Of a DNA stretch of 27,033 bases, positions 1-7,712 are shown one piece after another. Under the pieces are notes generated by a model. It worked only from the letters and a program-made list of their open reading frames with translations, did no database searches and was not told where the DNA came from. A program made the translations under genes and the position numbers. This DNA is from Streptomyces chattanoogensis. Its GTDB lineage: Bacteria; Actinomycetota; Actinomycetes; Streptomycetales; Streptomycetaceae. Within the stretch, counting starts at the first letter, position 1. Every line of letters starts with the position of its first letter. The stretch lies in NCBI RefSeq assembly GCF_001294335.1, contig NZ_LGKG01000194.1, forward strand, positions 1 through 27,033, given 5' to 3'.

Positions 1-1
1 C

Positions 2-499
2 CTCTACCAGGGCGAGGAACTGGGCCTTCCCGAAGTCACCGACCTGCCCGACGACGTCCGCCAGGACCCCTCCTTCTTCCGCGCCAACGGCCAGGACGGC
101 TTCCGCGACGGCTGCCGGGTGCCGCTCCCCTGGTCCGGCGATCTGCCCCCGTACGGCTTCGGGCCCGGCGGCAGCTGGCTGCCGCAGCCCGCCGGCTGGC
201 GGCGGCTGACCGTCGAGGCACAGACCGGCGACCCCGACTCCACCCTGGAGCTCTACCGCACCGCCCTCGAGCTGCGCCGCCGCCTGCCGGGCCTGGGCGA
301 CGGGGAGATCAGCTGGCAGCCGGCGCCCGAGGGGCTGCTGGCCTTCCGCCGCCCCGGTGTGCTCTGTACGGTCAACACCCTCGGCCGCGCGGCCGAACTG
401 CCGCTGCCCGGAAAACCGCTGCTCTCCAGCGCCCCGGTGACCATCGACGGCGCCTCGGCCGTCGTCCCCGGTGACAGCTGCACCTGGTGGGCAATCTGA
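2..499 (+). CDS. Alpha-glucosidase (GH13 family), C-terminal part; gene begins before the window
   Basis: The open frame enters from the left edge and stops with TGA at 497-499, giving about 165 C-terminal residues. It begins LYQGEELGLPEV, the conserved end of the GH13 catalytic barrel in oligo-1,6-glucosidase/alpha-glucosidase enzymes. It continues through a DP-F-RANGQDGFRDGCRVPLPW segment (the region that lines the substrate pocket and ends in the usual 'R-PMPW'-like motif) and a short beta-rich C-terminal domain that closes with CTWWAI. Such enzymes hydrolyse alpha-1,4 or alpha-1,6 glucosidic bonds of maltodextrins in the cytoplasm. A MalR-type repressor follows immediately in the same direction, which fits an aglA-like gene of the maltose system. 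Catalytic Asp/Glu residues lie outside the window, so exact specificity cannot be read. Confidence 0.88.
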   Translation, partial: LYQGEELGLPEVTDLPDDVRQDPSFFRANGQDGFRDGCRVPLPWSGDLPPYGFGPGGSWLPQPAGWRRLTVEAQTGDPDSTLELYRTALELRRRLPGLGDGEISWQPAPEGLLAFRRPGVLCTVNTLGRAAELPLPGKPLLSSAPVTIDGASAVVPGDSCTWWAI

Positions 500-516
500 C
501 ATGCGCCCGGTACAGT
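488..516 (+). promoter_or_regulatory. Candidate promoter of the malR-like gene, inside the end of the glucosidase gene
   Basis: TGGGCA at 488-493 and TACAGT at 511-516 are separated by 17 bp, a reasonable -35/-10 pair for the housekeeping sigma factor. The -10 lies 8 bp before the ATG at 525, so transcription would begin within one or two bases of the start codon. No Shine-Dalgarno sequence precedes that ATG, which agrees with a leaderless or nearly leaderless mRNA. This is sequence inspection only. Confidence 0.4.
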
Positions 517-524
517 CCCATCCC

Positions 525-1586
525 ATGACCGCCCGGCTCTCCGATATCGCAGCACAGGCGGGTGTCAGCGAGGCCACCGTCAGCCGGGTTCTCAACGGAA
601 AGCCCGGTGTCTCCGCCACCACCCGCCAGTCGGTGCTCGCCGCCCTCGACGTGCTGGGCTACGAACGCCCGGTGCGGCTGCGGCAGCGCAGCGCGGGCCT
701 GGTCGGACTGATCACGCCCGAGCTCGAGAACCCCATCTTCCCGGCGTTCGCCCAGGTCATCGGGCAGGCACTGACCCGCCAGGGCTATACGCCGATCCTG
801 GCGACCCAGACGCCGGGCGGCTCCACCGAGGACGAGCTGACCGAGATGCTGGTGGAGCGCGGCGTCGCCGGCATCATCTTCGTCTCCGGGCTGCACGCCG
901 ACACCTCCGCCGATATGCAGCGCTATGCGCAGCTGCGCGGCCGGGGGGTGCCGTTCGTCCTCATCAACGGCTTCTCCGACCAGGTGCAGGCGCCGTTCGT
1001 CTCCCCCGACGACCGGGCCGCGGTGGACCTGGCGGTCACCCACCTCAGCGCGCTCGGCCACCGGCGGATCGGGCTGGCGCTCGGGCCCGAGCGGTTCGTC
1101 CCCGTACAGCGGAAGATCGAGGGCTTTGTCCGCAGTATGCGGGAGCGGCTGGACCTGGGCCCGGACGAGGTGGCGCCGCTCATCCAGCACTCGCTCTTCA
1201 CCCTGGAGGGCGGCCAGGCCGCGGCCAATGCGCTGATCGACCTCGGGGTGACGGCCATTGTCTGCGCCAGCGACATGATGGCGCTGGGCGCGATCCGCGC
1301 GGCGCGGCAGCGGCGGCTGGACGTGCCGGGCCAGATGTCCGTCGTCGGCTTCGACGACTCCCCGCTGATCGCGTTCACCGATCCGCCGCTGACCACGATC
1401 CGGCAGCCGGTGACGGCGATGGGGCAGGCGGCCGTGCGGGCGCTGCTGGAGGAGATCGGGGGGACGCCGGCCCCGCACAGCGAGTTCGTGTTCCTTCCCG
1501 AACTGGTGGTGCGCGGTTCGACCGCTTCGGCTCCCAAGGCGGCGCCGAGGGCGGCCCGGGTTCCGCATCCCGCCCGTACGAGCTGA
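525..1586 (+). CDS. malR: LacI/GalR-family transcriptional repressor, MalR-like (maltose regulator)
   Basis: The protein has 353 aa, usual for LacI regulators. Residues 1-50 form the lac-type helix-turn-helix and hinge (LSDIAAQAGVSEATVSRVLNG). The rest is the periplasmic-binding-like effector domain (GLITPELENPIFPAFAQ, CASDMMALGAIRAARQ, VVGFDDSPLIAFTDPPLTTIRQP). The whole chain closely resembles, from memory, MalR/Reg1 of Streptomyces coelicolor and S. lividans, which represses maltose transport and amylase genes. The preceding alpha-glucosidase gene supports this. ATG 525 is chosen because the HTH begins directly after it. An in-frame ATG at 501 would add eight residues without homology. The last ~20 residues (Ala/Pro/Arg-rich) are probably a disordered tail. 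Confidence 0.86.
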   Translation: MTARLSDIAAQAGVSEATVSRVLNGKPGVSATTRQSVLAALDVLGYERPVRLRQRSAGLVGLITPELENPIFPAFAQVIGQALTRQGYTPILATQTPGGSTEDELTEMLVERGVAGIIFVSGLHADTSADMQRYAQLRGRGVPFVLINGFSDQVQAPFVSPDDRAAVDLAVTHLSALGHRRIGLALGPERFVPVQRKIEGFVRSMRERLDLGPDEVAPLIQHSLFTLEGGQAAANALIDLGVTAIVCASDMMALGAIRAARQRRLDVPGQMSVVGFDDSPLIAFTDPPLTTIRQPVTAMGQAAVRALLEEIGGTPAPHSEFVFLPELVVRGSTASAPKAAPRAARVPHPARTS

Positions 1587-1695
1587 AGCCTTTCCGTACG
1601 CCCTGAGTCTTTCCGTACGTCCCGAGGCTTGCGTACGCCCTGAGTCTTTCCGTACGCCCTGCGGGTTGCGTACGCCCTGATTTCCTTTCCGTACA
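1575..1695. repeat. Degenerate tandem repeat, about seven units of ~19 bp with a CGTACG core
   Basis: CGTACG (last copy CGTACA) occurs at 1575, 1595, 1614, 1632, 1651, 1669 and 1690, a spacing of 18-21 bp. Most units read (TTTC or TTG)CGTACGCCCTGAGTC with small changes. The array starts in the last codons of the malR-like gene and continues downstream, so it could act as a terminator-like or protein-binding array, or be a slippage product. Confidence 0.8.
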
Positions 1696-1924
1696 CCACG
1701 AGACGGGTATCGAGGTGCGGGGTGTCCCGGCATCGAGGTATCCGGGTATCGGCGATTCTCCTGTCCCTACCCCTGTCCCTGTCCCTGAGTTTCCCCCGGG
1801 ACTTTCCCCTGCTTTCTCTCAGGGTTGTGGGGGTCCGCCGTCCGTCCTGAGAGGGATACGGATCTTCGAATACCCGACCGAAGAATGATCGGCGACATGC
1901 CCGTTTCTGGCAGACTGTCTGCCT
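1587..1924. other. 338-bp intergenic region, repeat-rich, no gene seen
   Basis: No convincing coding sequence is present between the malR-like gene and the PAP2 gene. The left half holds about seven CGTACG-centred units of ~19 bp (1575-1695). Next comes a stretch where ATCGAGGT recurs (1709-1716 and 1732-1739), and then CTGTCC-type hexamers (1761-1785). The right end carries a 15-bp palindrome abutting the next start codon. The promoter of the PAP2 gene should lie in the last ~100 bp, but no clear -35/-10 pair was found. Confidence 0.6.
1909..1923. promoter_or_regulatory. 15-bp perfect inverted repeat directly before the PAP2 start codon
   Basis: GGCAGAC and GTCTGCC flank a single T, ending one base before ATG 1925. 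The site occupies the place where a ribosome-binding sequence would be expected, and no Shine-Dalgarno motif is visible there. It may be an operator, or a hairpin affecting translation, or chance. Confidence 0.45.
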
Positions 1925-2785
1925 ATGGGCGATGCGAATGTGAGGACTTTGGACGGTCGGCCCGCCACCCCGCCGGCCCCTGGGGGGAGCGCGGACCGCC
2001 CGTCGGGCGGCCGCCGGTGGGCCCGGTTGCGGACACCGCGGACGCCCCGTCTCTGGTTCGAGATCCTGCTGATCGCGGTCAGTTACTGGACGTACTCGCT
2101 CATCCGGAATGCCGTGCCCGAGCAGAAGGCGAAGGCGCTCAGAAACGCCGACTGGATCTGGCAGGCGGAGCATGCGCTGGGTATCGCCGTGGAGCACACC
2201 GTCAACCACGCGGTGAATTCGGTGACGTGGCTGATCGTGTCGATGAACTACTACTACGCGACCCTGCACTTCATCGTGACGATCGGCGTTCTGATCTGGC
2301 TCTACCACTGGCATCCGGGGCGCTATGCCGCGGCCAGAATGGCGCTCTTCGCGACGACCGGAGTCGCGCTGCTCGGCTACTACTTCTACCCGTTGGCGCC
2401 GCCGCGGCTGATGACCGGCGGCGGCTTTGTCGACACGGTGGTGCAGCACGACACGTGGGGCTCGATGGCGTCCGGCAATCTCGCCTCGATGTCCAACCAG
2501 TACGCCGCGATGCCGTCCATGCACATCGGGTGGTCGCTGTGGTGCGGCATCACCATCGCCATGCTGGCCAAACCGCTGTGGGCGCGGCTCCTCGGCCTGC
2601 TCTACCCCACCGTGACACTGTTCGTCATCGTCTCCACCGCCAACCACTTCTGGCTGGACGCGGTCGGCGGGATCCTGTGTCTGGCCTTCGGGTTCACGGT
2701 GGCGCTGGGCTGGTACGGGATGCTGCCGCACCGGCTGACCCGTTATGTGGCGGCGCCGGGGGTGAATCTCGCCAAGGCCGGGTGA
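1925..2785 (+). CDS. PAP2-superfamily integral membrane phosphatase/phosphotransferase
   Basis: This is a 286-aa membrane protein with about six hydrophobic segments after a ~40-residue Pro/Arg-rich cytoplasmic N-terminus. The PAP2/inositolphosphotransferase-type signature is complete: YPLAPPRL at 155-162, PSMH at 197-200 and NHFWLDAVGG at 240-249, where H200, H241 and D245 would form the catalytic set. Proteins of this branch (PAP2_3, Aur1/Ipt1-like) act on lipid phosphates or transfer phospho-head-groups at the membrane, and the substrate cannot be told from sequence. The start at ATG 1925 is uncertain because no ribosome-binding site precedes it. A GTG at 1940 is an alternative, and the conserved part begins near residue 40. 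The gene stands alone and is convergent with glnE. Confidence 0.85.
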   Translation: MGDANVRTLDGRPATPPAPGGSADRPSGGRRWARLRTPRTPRLWFEILLIAVSYWTYSLIRNAVPEQKAKALRNADWIWQAEHALGIAVEHTVNHAVNSVTWLIVSMNYYYATLHFIVTIGVLIWLYHWHPGRYAAARMALFATTGVALLGYYFYPLAPPRLMTGGGFVDTVVQHDTWGSMASGNLASMSNQYAAMPSMHIGWSLWCGITIAMLAKPLWARLLGLLYPTVTLFVIVSTANHFWLDAVGGILCLAFGFTVALGWYGMLPHRLTRYVAAPGVNLAKAG

Positions 2786-2844
2786 GGCCGCCGGGCGGAA
2801 CAGGGCAACACCACCCATCACCCATCACCCGAATGGCCTAACGC

Positions 2845-2866
2845 ACGCCGTATACGTATACGGCGT
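2845..2866. terminator. 22-bp perfect palindrome between convergent PAP2 and glnE genes
   Basis: The left arm ACGCCGTAT (2845-2853) and right arm ATACGGCGT (2858-2866) pair perfectly around ACGT, giving a 9-bp stem with a 4-nt loop. It is midway between the two convergent stop codons (2785 and 2900). The position fits a bidirectional terminator, although no U-tract follows on either strand. Streptomyces terminators often lack one. Confidence 0.55.
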
Positions 2867-2899
2867 CGGACGGCCGGGGTGGTGACCGGGTGCCGCGCC

Positions 2900-5800
2900 T
2901 CACCCCTCGTAGAACAGTTCCTCCACGACCGCCCGCGCCCGCCGGGTGATCCGGCGGTAGTCGTCGAGCATGTCGCCGACGTGGCCCTCTTCGTAGCCGA
3001 GGTAGCGGCCGACCGCGGCCAGCTCCCGGCCGTCCACCGGGAAGGTGTCGCCGGGGCGGCCGCGGACCAGCATCACGGCGTTGCGTACCCGGGCCGCCAG
3101 CACCCAGGCCTCGTCCAGGATCTGGGCGTCCTCGGTGCCGATCAGTCCGGCGGCGTGGGCGGCGGCCAGTGCCTCGCGGGTGCGGGTCGTGCGCAGTCCG
3201 GGGATCTCCCAGCCGTAGCGCATCTGGAGCAGCTGGACGGTCCACTCGACGTCGCTCAGGCCGCCGCGGCCCAGTTTGGCGTGGGTGGTCGGGTCGGCGC
3301 CGCGCGGCAGCCGTTCGGATTCCATCCGGGCCTTGAGCCTGCGGATCTCCCGGACCGCGTCCTCGCCCAGCCCTTCGGCGGGGTAGCGGAGAGGGTCGAT
3401 GAGGTCGACGAAGCGGCGGCCGAGGTCGTCGTCGCCGGCGACCGGTTCGGCGCGGAGCAGGGCCTGCGCCTCCCACACCAGCGACCAGCGGCGGTAGTAG
3501 GCCGCGTACGAGGCGAGGGTGCGGACGAGGGGGCCGGAGCGGCCTTCCGGGCGCAGATCCGCGTCGATGGGCAACGGCGGGTCGGCGGAGGGGAGTTGGA
3601 GCAGCCGGCGCATTTCGTTGGCGATGGCGTGGGCGGCCTTGGCGGCCTCCTGTTCGTCGGCGTCCTCGCGGGGTTCGTGGACGAACAGGACGTCGGCGTC
3701 GGAGCCGTAGCCCATCTCGCGGCCGCCGAAGCGGCCCATGCCGATGACGGCGAAGCGGGTGGGCAGGGTGTCGCCCCACTGTTCGCGGACCGCGGCGCGC
3801 AGCGCGCCGGCGAGGGTGGCGGCGTTGAGATCGGAGACCGCGGAGCCGACGGCGTCGATGGCGTGGCCGTGGTCCTGTTCGGCTGGTTTGCCTTCGGTGC
3901 CGTACGCGCCGATCACATCGGCGGCGGCGGTACGGAACAGTTCCCGGCGGCGTACCCCGCGGGCCACCGCGACCGCCGCCTCGGCGTCCTCCGCGCGGCC
4001 GACCGCGGCCAGTACTTCCTGTTCCAGGGCGGACCGGCCGCGCGGCTTGAGGCCGTCGGTGGCGCCGAGGAGCGCGACCGCCTCGGGGGCGCGGAGCAGC
4101 AGGTCGGGGGCGAGCCGCCCGGCGGACAGCACCCGGGCGAGGTTCTCGGCGGCGGCGCCCTCGTCGCGCAGCAGCCGCAGATACCAGGGTGTCTTGCCCA
4201 GCGCGTCCGAAACCTTGCGGAAGTTGAGCAGTCCGGCGTCCGGGTCGGCGGAATCCGCGAACCATGCGAGCAGGACGGGCAGCAGCGTCCGCTGGATCGC
4301 GGCCTTGCGGGTCACCCCGGACGCCAGCGCCTCCAAGTGACGCAGCGCGGCGACCGGATCGGCGTATCCGAGGGCCTCCAGGCGGTGTCCGGCGGCCTTT
4401 GCGGACAGTCTCGTCTCACCGGGCTCCAGATGGGCGACGGCATCGAGCAGGGGGCGGTAGAAGAGCTTCTCATGCAGTCGGCGCACTTCTCTAGCGTGCC
4501 ACTTCCACTCCTTGCGGAGGGTGTCAACGGGCTCCGTAAACAAGCCCAATGAGCGGGCGAGGCGCCGCAGATCCGTTTCTTCTTCGGGCATCAGGTGGGT
4601 GCGGCGCATCCGGAAGAGCTGGATGCGGTGTTCCAGTGCGCGCAGGAAGCGGTACGCGGTGTCCAGGGCGGCGGCGTCCTGCCGTCCGACGTAGCCGCCG
4701 GCGGCCAGGGCGGCGAGGGCGTCCAGGGTGCTGGCGCCGCGCAGGGTGTGGTCGCTGCGGCCGTGTACCAACTGCAGGAGCTGGACGGCGAATTCGACGT
4801 CGCGCAGTCCGCCGGGGCCGAGTTTCAGTTCGCGTTCGACGCGGTCGGCGGGGATGTTGTCGATGACGCGGCGGCGCATCTGGCGTACGTCCGCGACGAA
4901 GTTCTCCCGTTCGGCGGCCTGCCAGACCATCGGTGACAGCGCGTCCACGTACGCCTGTCCCAGGTCGAGGTCGCCGGCCATCGGGCGGGCCTTGAGCAGG
5001 GCCTGGAACTCCCAGGTCTTGGCCCAGCGCTGGTAGTAGGCGAGGTGGCTGCTGAGGGTGCGCACCAGGGGGCCGTTGCGGCCTTCGGGACGGAGGTTGG
5101 CGTCCACCGGCCAGATGGTGCCCTCGATGGTGACGTCCGAGCAGACCCGCATCATGCGGGAGGCGATCCGGGTGGCGGCCTGCAGTGCCTTGGCCTCGTC
5201 GACGCCTTCCTTGCCCTCGGCGACGAAGATGACGTCCACGTCGGAGACGTAGTTCAGCTCGCGGGCGCCGCATTTGCCCATGCCGATGACGGCGAGCCGG
5301 CAGACCGCGGCGTCGCCGGGGGCCTCCTCGTAGCTGATCTCGAGGGCGGCCCGGACGGTGGCGGTGGCCAGGTCGGCCAGTTCCGCGGCGGCCTCGGCGA
5401 CGTCGGTCGTACCGCAGACGTCGCGCGCCACGATGCCCAGCAGGGAGCGGCGGTAGGCGACCCGCAGCGCATCCGCGCGTGAGCGGCCCTCGCCCCGTTC
5501 GCCCCAGATGCCCTCGGCGAGGGCCTGCTCGAACTCGGGGGTGGTGGGGTGCAGGTCGACGGACTCGTAGGTGACCAGCGAGCGCCAGTCGGCCGGGTGG
5601 CGGGCCAGGTGGTCGGCGAGCGCCTCGGACGCGCCCATCACCCCCAGCAGCCGGTCGCGCAGTGGTTTGGCGGCCACCAGCGTGCTCAGCAGCTCCTGCT
5701 GTTCGTCGGGGCCGACGGCCTCCACGAGGCGGGCCAGGCCCAGGAGTGCGAGGTCGGGGTCGGCGGTGCCGCCGAGCGCCTCGAGGAGTACCGAGTCGTC

Positions 5801-5923
5801 GCGTACGGGCGAGAACTCGGGGGTGTCGAGGAGCCGGGCGGCGGCGGAGGGGTCGGTGAACCCGTGGCGCAGCAGCCGGGTGAAGGTGCTGCTCCGCCGT
5901 CCCTGCGGAGCGGGTAGTGCCAT
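2900..5923 (-). CDS. glnE: Bifunctional [glutamine synthetase] adenylyltransferase/adenylyl-removing enzyme GlnE
   Basis: GlnE modifies the nitrogen-assimilating glutamine synthetase GlnA by attaching AMP to a tyrosine (inactivation) and removing it by phosphorolysis. The 1007-aa chain has the two-domain layout of the family. The N-terminal nucleotidyltransferase has GMGKCGARELNYVSDVD at 214-230 followed by DANLRPEGRNGPLVRT. The C-terminal one has GMGRFGGREMGYGSDAD at 728-744 followed by DADLRPEGRSGPLVRT. Both metal-binding S-D-x-D motifs are intact. ATG 5921-5923 is chosen because GAGAGG lies 8 nt upstream and homology begins just after it. The open frame extends 53 codons further upstream but that part looks non-coding. 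glnA2 lies 95 bp upstream on the same strand, and the two may be co-transcribed. In M. tuberculosis glnE is likewise adjacent to glnA2. Confidence 0.96.
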   Translation of the reverse strand: MALPAPQGRRSSTFTRLLRHGFTDPSAAARLLDTPEFSPVRDDSVLLEALGGTADPDLALLGLARLVEAVGPDEQQELLSTLVAAKPLRDRLLGVMGASEALADHLARHPADWRSLVTYESVDLHPTTPEFEQALAEGIWGERGEGRSRADALRVAYRRSLLGIVARDVCGTTDVAEAAAELADLATATVRAALEISYEEAPGDAAVCRLAVIGMGKCGARELNYVSDVDVIFVAEGKEGVDEAKALQAATRIASRMMRVCSDVTIEGTIWPVDANLRPEGRNGPLVRTLSSHLAYYQRWAKTWEFQALLKARPMAGDLDLGQAYVDALSPMVWQAAERENFVADVRQMRRRVIDNIPADRVERELKLGPGGLRDVEFAVQLLQLVHGRSDHTLRGASTLDALAALAAGGYVGRQDAAALDTAYRFLRALEHRIQLFRMRRTHLMPEEETDLRRLARSLGLFTEPVDTLRKEWKWHAREVRRLHEKLFYRPLLDAVAHLEPGETRLSAKAAGHRLEALGYADPVAALRHLEALASGVTRKAAIQRTLLPVLLAWFADSADPDAGLLNFRKVSDALGKTPWYLRLLRDEGAAAENLARVLSAGRLAPDLLLRAPEAVALLGATDGLKPRGRSALEQEVLAAVGRAEDAEAAVAVARGVRRRELFRTAAADVIGAYGTEGKPAEQDHGHAIDAVGSAVSDLNAATLAGALRAAVREQWGDTLPTRFAVIGMGRFGGREMGYGSDADVLFVHEPREDADEQEAAKAAHAIANEMRRLLQLPSADPPLPIDADLRPEGRSGPLVRTLASYAAYYRRWSLVWEAQALLRAEPVAGDDDLGRRFVDLIDPLRYPAEGLGEDAVREIRRLKARMESERLPRGADPTTHAKLGRGGLSDVEWTVQLLQMRYGWEIPGLRTTRTREALAAAHAAGLIGTEDAQILDEAWVLAARVRNAVMLVRGRPGDTFPVDGRELAAVGRYLGYEEGHVGDMLDDYRRITRRARAVVEELFYEG

Positions 5924-6018
5924 GGTCGGCCTCTCGGTGCTCGTCCTGCCCGTGTGCCCGTCTGCGCTCGTGTGGCCTCTCGGTGCCCGCCCGTGCTCGG
6001 TGCCGCCGGCTGCGCGTG

Positions 6019-7380
6019 TCAGAGCACCGGCAGCATCTTGCGCAGCTCGAAGGCGGTGACCTCGGAGCGGTACTCCTCCCATTCCTGCTTCTTGTTGCGC
6101 AGGAAGAAGTCGAAGACGTGCTCACCGAGGGTCTCGGCGACCAGTTCACTGCGCTCCATCAGCTCGATGGCCTCGCCGAGGTTCTGCGGCAGCGGTTCGA
6201 TGCCCATGGCGCGGCGCTCGGAGTCGGACAGCGCCCAGACGTCGTCGTCGGCGCCGGCCGGGAGCTCGTAGCCCTCCTCGATGCCCTTGAGGCCCGCGGC
6301 GAGCAGCACCGCGTAGGTCAGGTAGGGGTTGGCGCCGGAGTCGATGGAGCGGACCTCGACCCGGGTGGAGCCCATCTTGCCGGGCTTGTACATCGGGACG
6401 CGGATCAGCGCGGAGCGGTTGTTGTGGCCCCAGCAGATGTACGAGGGGGCCTCGCCGCCGGCGCCGGCGGTGCGGTTGGCGCCGCCCCAGATGCGCTTGT
6501 AGGAGTTGACCCACTGGTTGGTGACGGCGGAGATCTCGCCCGCGTGCTTGAGCAGGCCGGCGATGAAGGAACGTCCCACCTTGGAGAGTTGGTACTCCGA
6601 GCCCGACTCGTGGAAGGCGTTGCGGTCGCCCTCGAAGAGGGAGAGGTGGGTGTGCATGCCGGAGCCCGGGTACTCGGAGAACGGCTTGGGCATGAAGGTG
6701 GCCTGGACGCCCTGCTCGAGGGCCACCTGCTTCATGACCAGGCGGAAGGTCATGATGTTGTCGGCGGTCGAGAGCGCGTCGGCGTAGCGCAGGTCGATCT
6801 CCTGCTGGCCGGGGGCGCCCTCGTGGTGGCTGAACTCCACCGAGATGCCCATCGACTCCAGCATCGTGATCGCCTGGCGGCGGAAGTCCATGCCGACGTT
6901 CTGCGGGGTGTGGTCGAAGTAGCCGGAGGAGTCGCCGGGGATCGGCCGGGTGCCGTCGACGGGCTTGTCCTTGAGCAGGAAGAACTCGATCTCGGGGTGG
7001 GTGTAGAAGGTGAAGCCGAGGTCGGAGGTCTTGGCCAGGATGCGCTTGAGGACGTAGCGCGGGTCGGCGTACGAGGGGGAACCGTCCGGCATCAGGATGT
7101 CGCAGAACATCCGGGCGGTGCCGGGGGCCTCGGCGCGCCAGGGAAGGATCTGGAAGGTCCCGGGATCCGGCTTGGCGATCATGTCCGACTCGTAAACCCG
7201 GGCGAATCCTTCGATGGCCGAGCCGTCGAATCCGATGCCTTCGTCGAAGGCCTGCTCAAGCTCCGCGGGGGCCACCGCGACGGACTTCAGGAAGCCCAGC
7301 ACGTCGGTGAACCACAGCCGGACGAAGCGAATGTCGCGCTCTTCCAGAGTCCGGAGCACAAACTCCTGCTGCTTGTCCAT
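6019..7380 (-). CDS. glnA2: GlnA2-type glutamine synthetase-like enzyme (probable gamma-glutamylpolyamine synthetase)
   Basis: The protein is 453 aa, typical of class I GS. The beta-grasp domain is followed by the catalytic barrel: GFDGSAIEGF (Asp/Ser of the ammonium site), the metal ligands in HPEIEFF, PGSGMHTHLSLF, and GGEAPSYICWGHNNRSALIRVP with the Glu-loop residue retained. In E. coli GS the adenylylated tyrosine sits in NLYDLPPEE. Here the aligned stretch is DVWALSDSE with Trp382 in that place, so GlnE should not modify it. In Streptomyces coelicolor and M. tuberculosis the glnA2 paralogue is separate from the main ammonium-assimilating GlnA, and the S. coelicolor enzyme has been reported to glutamylate polyamines. 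That function is inferred here from family placement. ATG 7378-7380 gives the canonical start (MDKQQEFVLRTLEERDIRFVRLWF). Confidence 0.93.
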   Translation of the reverse strand: MDKQQEFVLRTLEERDIRFVRLWFTDVLGFLKSVAVAPAELEQAFDEGIGFDGSAIEGFARVYESDMIAKPDPGTFQILPWRAEAPGTARMFCDILMPDGSPSYADPRYVLKRILAKTSDLGFTFYTHPEIEFFLLKDKPVDGTRPIPGDSSGYFDHTPQNVGMDFRRQAITMLESMGISVEFSHHEGAPGQQEIDLRYADALSTADNIMTFRLVMKQVALEQGVQATFMPKPFSEYPGSGMHTHLSLFEGDRNAFHESGSEYQLSKVGRSFIAGLLKHAGEISAVTNQWVNSYKRIWGGANRTAGAGGEAPSYICWGHNNRSALIRVPMYKPGKMGSTRVEVRSIDSGANPYLTYAVLLAAGLKGIEEGYELPAGADDDVWALSDSERRAMGIEPLPQNLGEAIELMERSELVAETLGEHVFDFFLRNKKQEWEEYRSEVTAFELRKMLPVL

Positions 7381-7712
7381 GGCTCACCAATCCTTGCAGG
7401 TCAATCGGCCTGTCCACGCGCGTGGATCACGCGCATGGGCCACCAGTATCACGTGAGGGGGTTACCGTCACATTACGCACCCTTGGCCTGAAGCAGAACC
7501 GCCGGGCCGTGACCCTCGCCCCGATCCTTCCCGCAGGAGGAAGAGTCAGCGCGGCAGGGGGCGGCAATCGGGGGGCTTGGCGCAGTCTTGGTCCTTCACT
7601 GGGGCGGTGTTGACCCGTCGTTGGAGGGTCCATGCCATGGCATGCCTGCGCTGCCGGGAATGCGGCCGATGTCTTCTCCGGCTTCCGGCGGCTGTGGCTG
7701 CCGAGCAGGGGC
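7381..7712. other. 332-bp intergenic region between glnA2 and the hydrolase gene; no gene seen
   Basis: The right part of glnA2's upstream region holds a perfect 12-bp palindrome CCACGCGCGTGG (7414-7425) overlapping a related GATCACGCGCATGG. Read on the minus strand, GATACT (plus 7445-7450) with a GTGAC-like element about 16 bp before it is a weak promoter candidate for glnA2, leaving a ~55-nt leader. A 14-bp perfect palindrome CATGCCATGGCATG is at 7631-7644. Short open frames exist on both strands but lack ribosome-binding sites and recognisable content. Confidence 0.5.

Noticed and set aside
4524..6149. Long Arg/Pro-rich frame of 541 residues overlapping glnE on the same strand
   Set aside because: It is a frame-shifted shadow of glnE; the amino-acid composition is that of out-of-frame GC-rich DNA and homology lies in the other frame.
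7445..7475. Possible GlnR-type box upstream of glnA2 (GTAAC followed by a second half-site)
   Set aside because: Only one half-site fits the known GTnAC/GaAAC pattern, so a GlnR site is not supported.
7427..7641. Short frames on both strands between glnA2 and the hydrolase gene
   Set aside because: No Shine-Dalgarno, no recognisable motif, and composition typical of random high-GC translation.
7631..7644. 14-bp perfect palindrome CATGCCATGGCATG
   Set aside because: Symmetric, but isolated in a region without clear promoter or terminator role; a chance occurrence cannot be excluded, so it is not called as a site.
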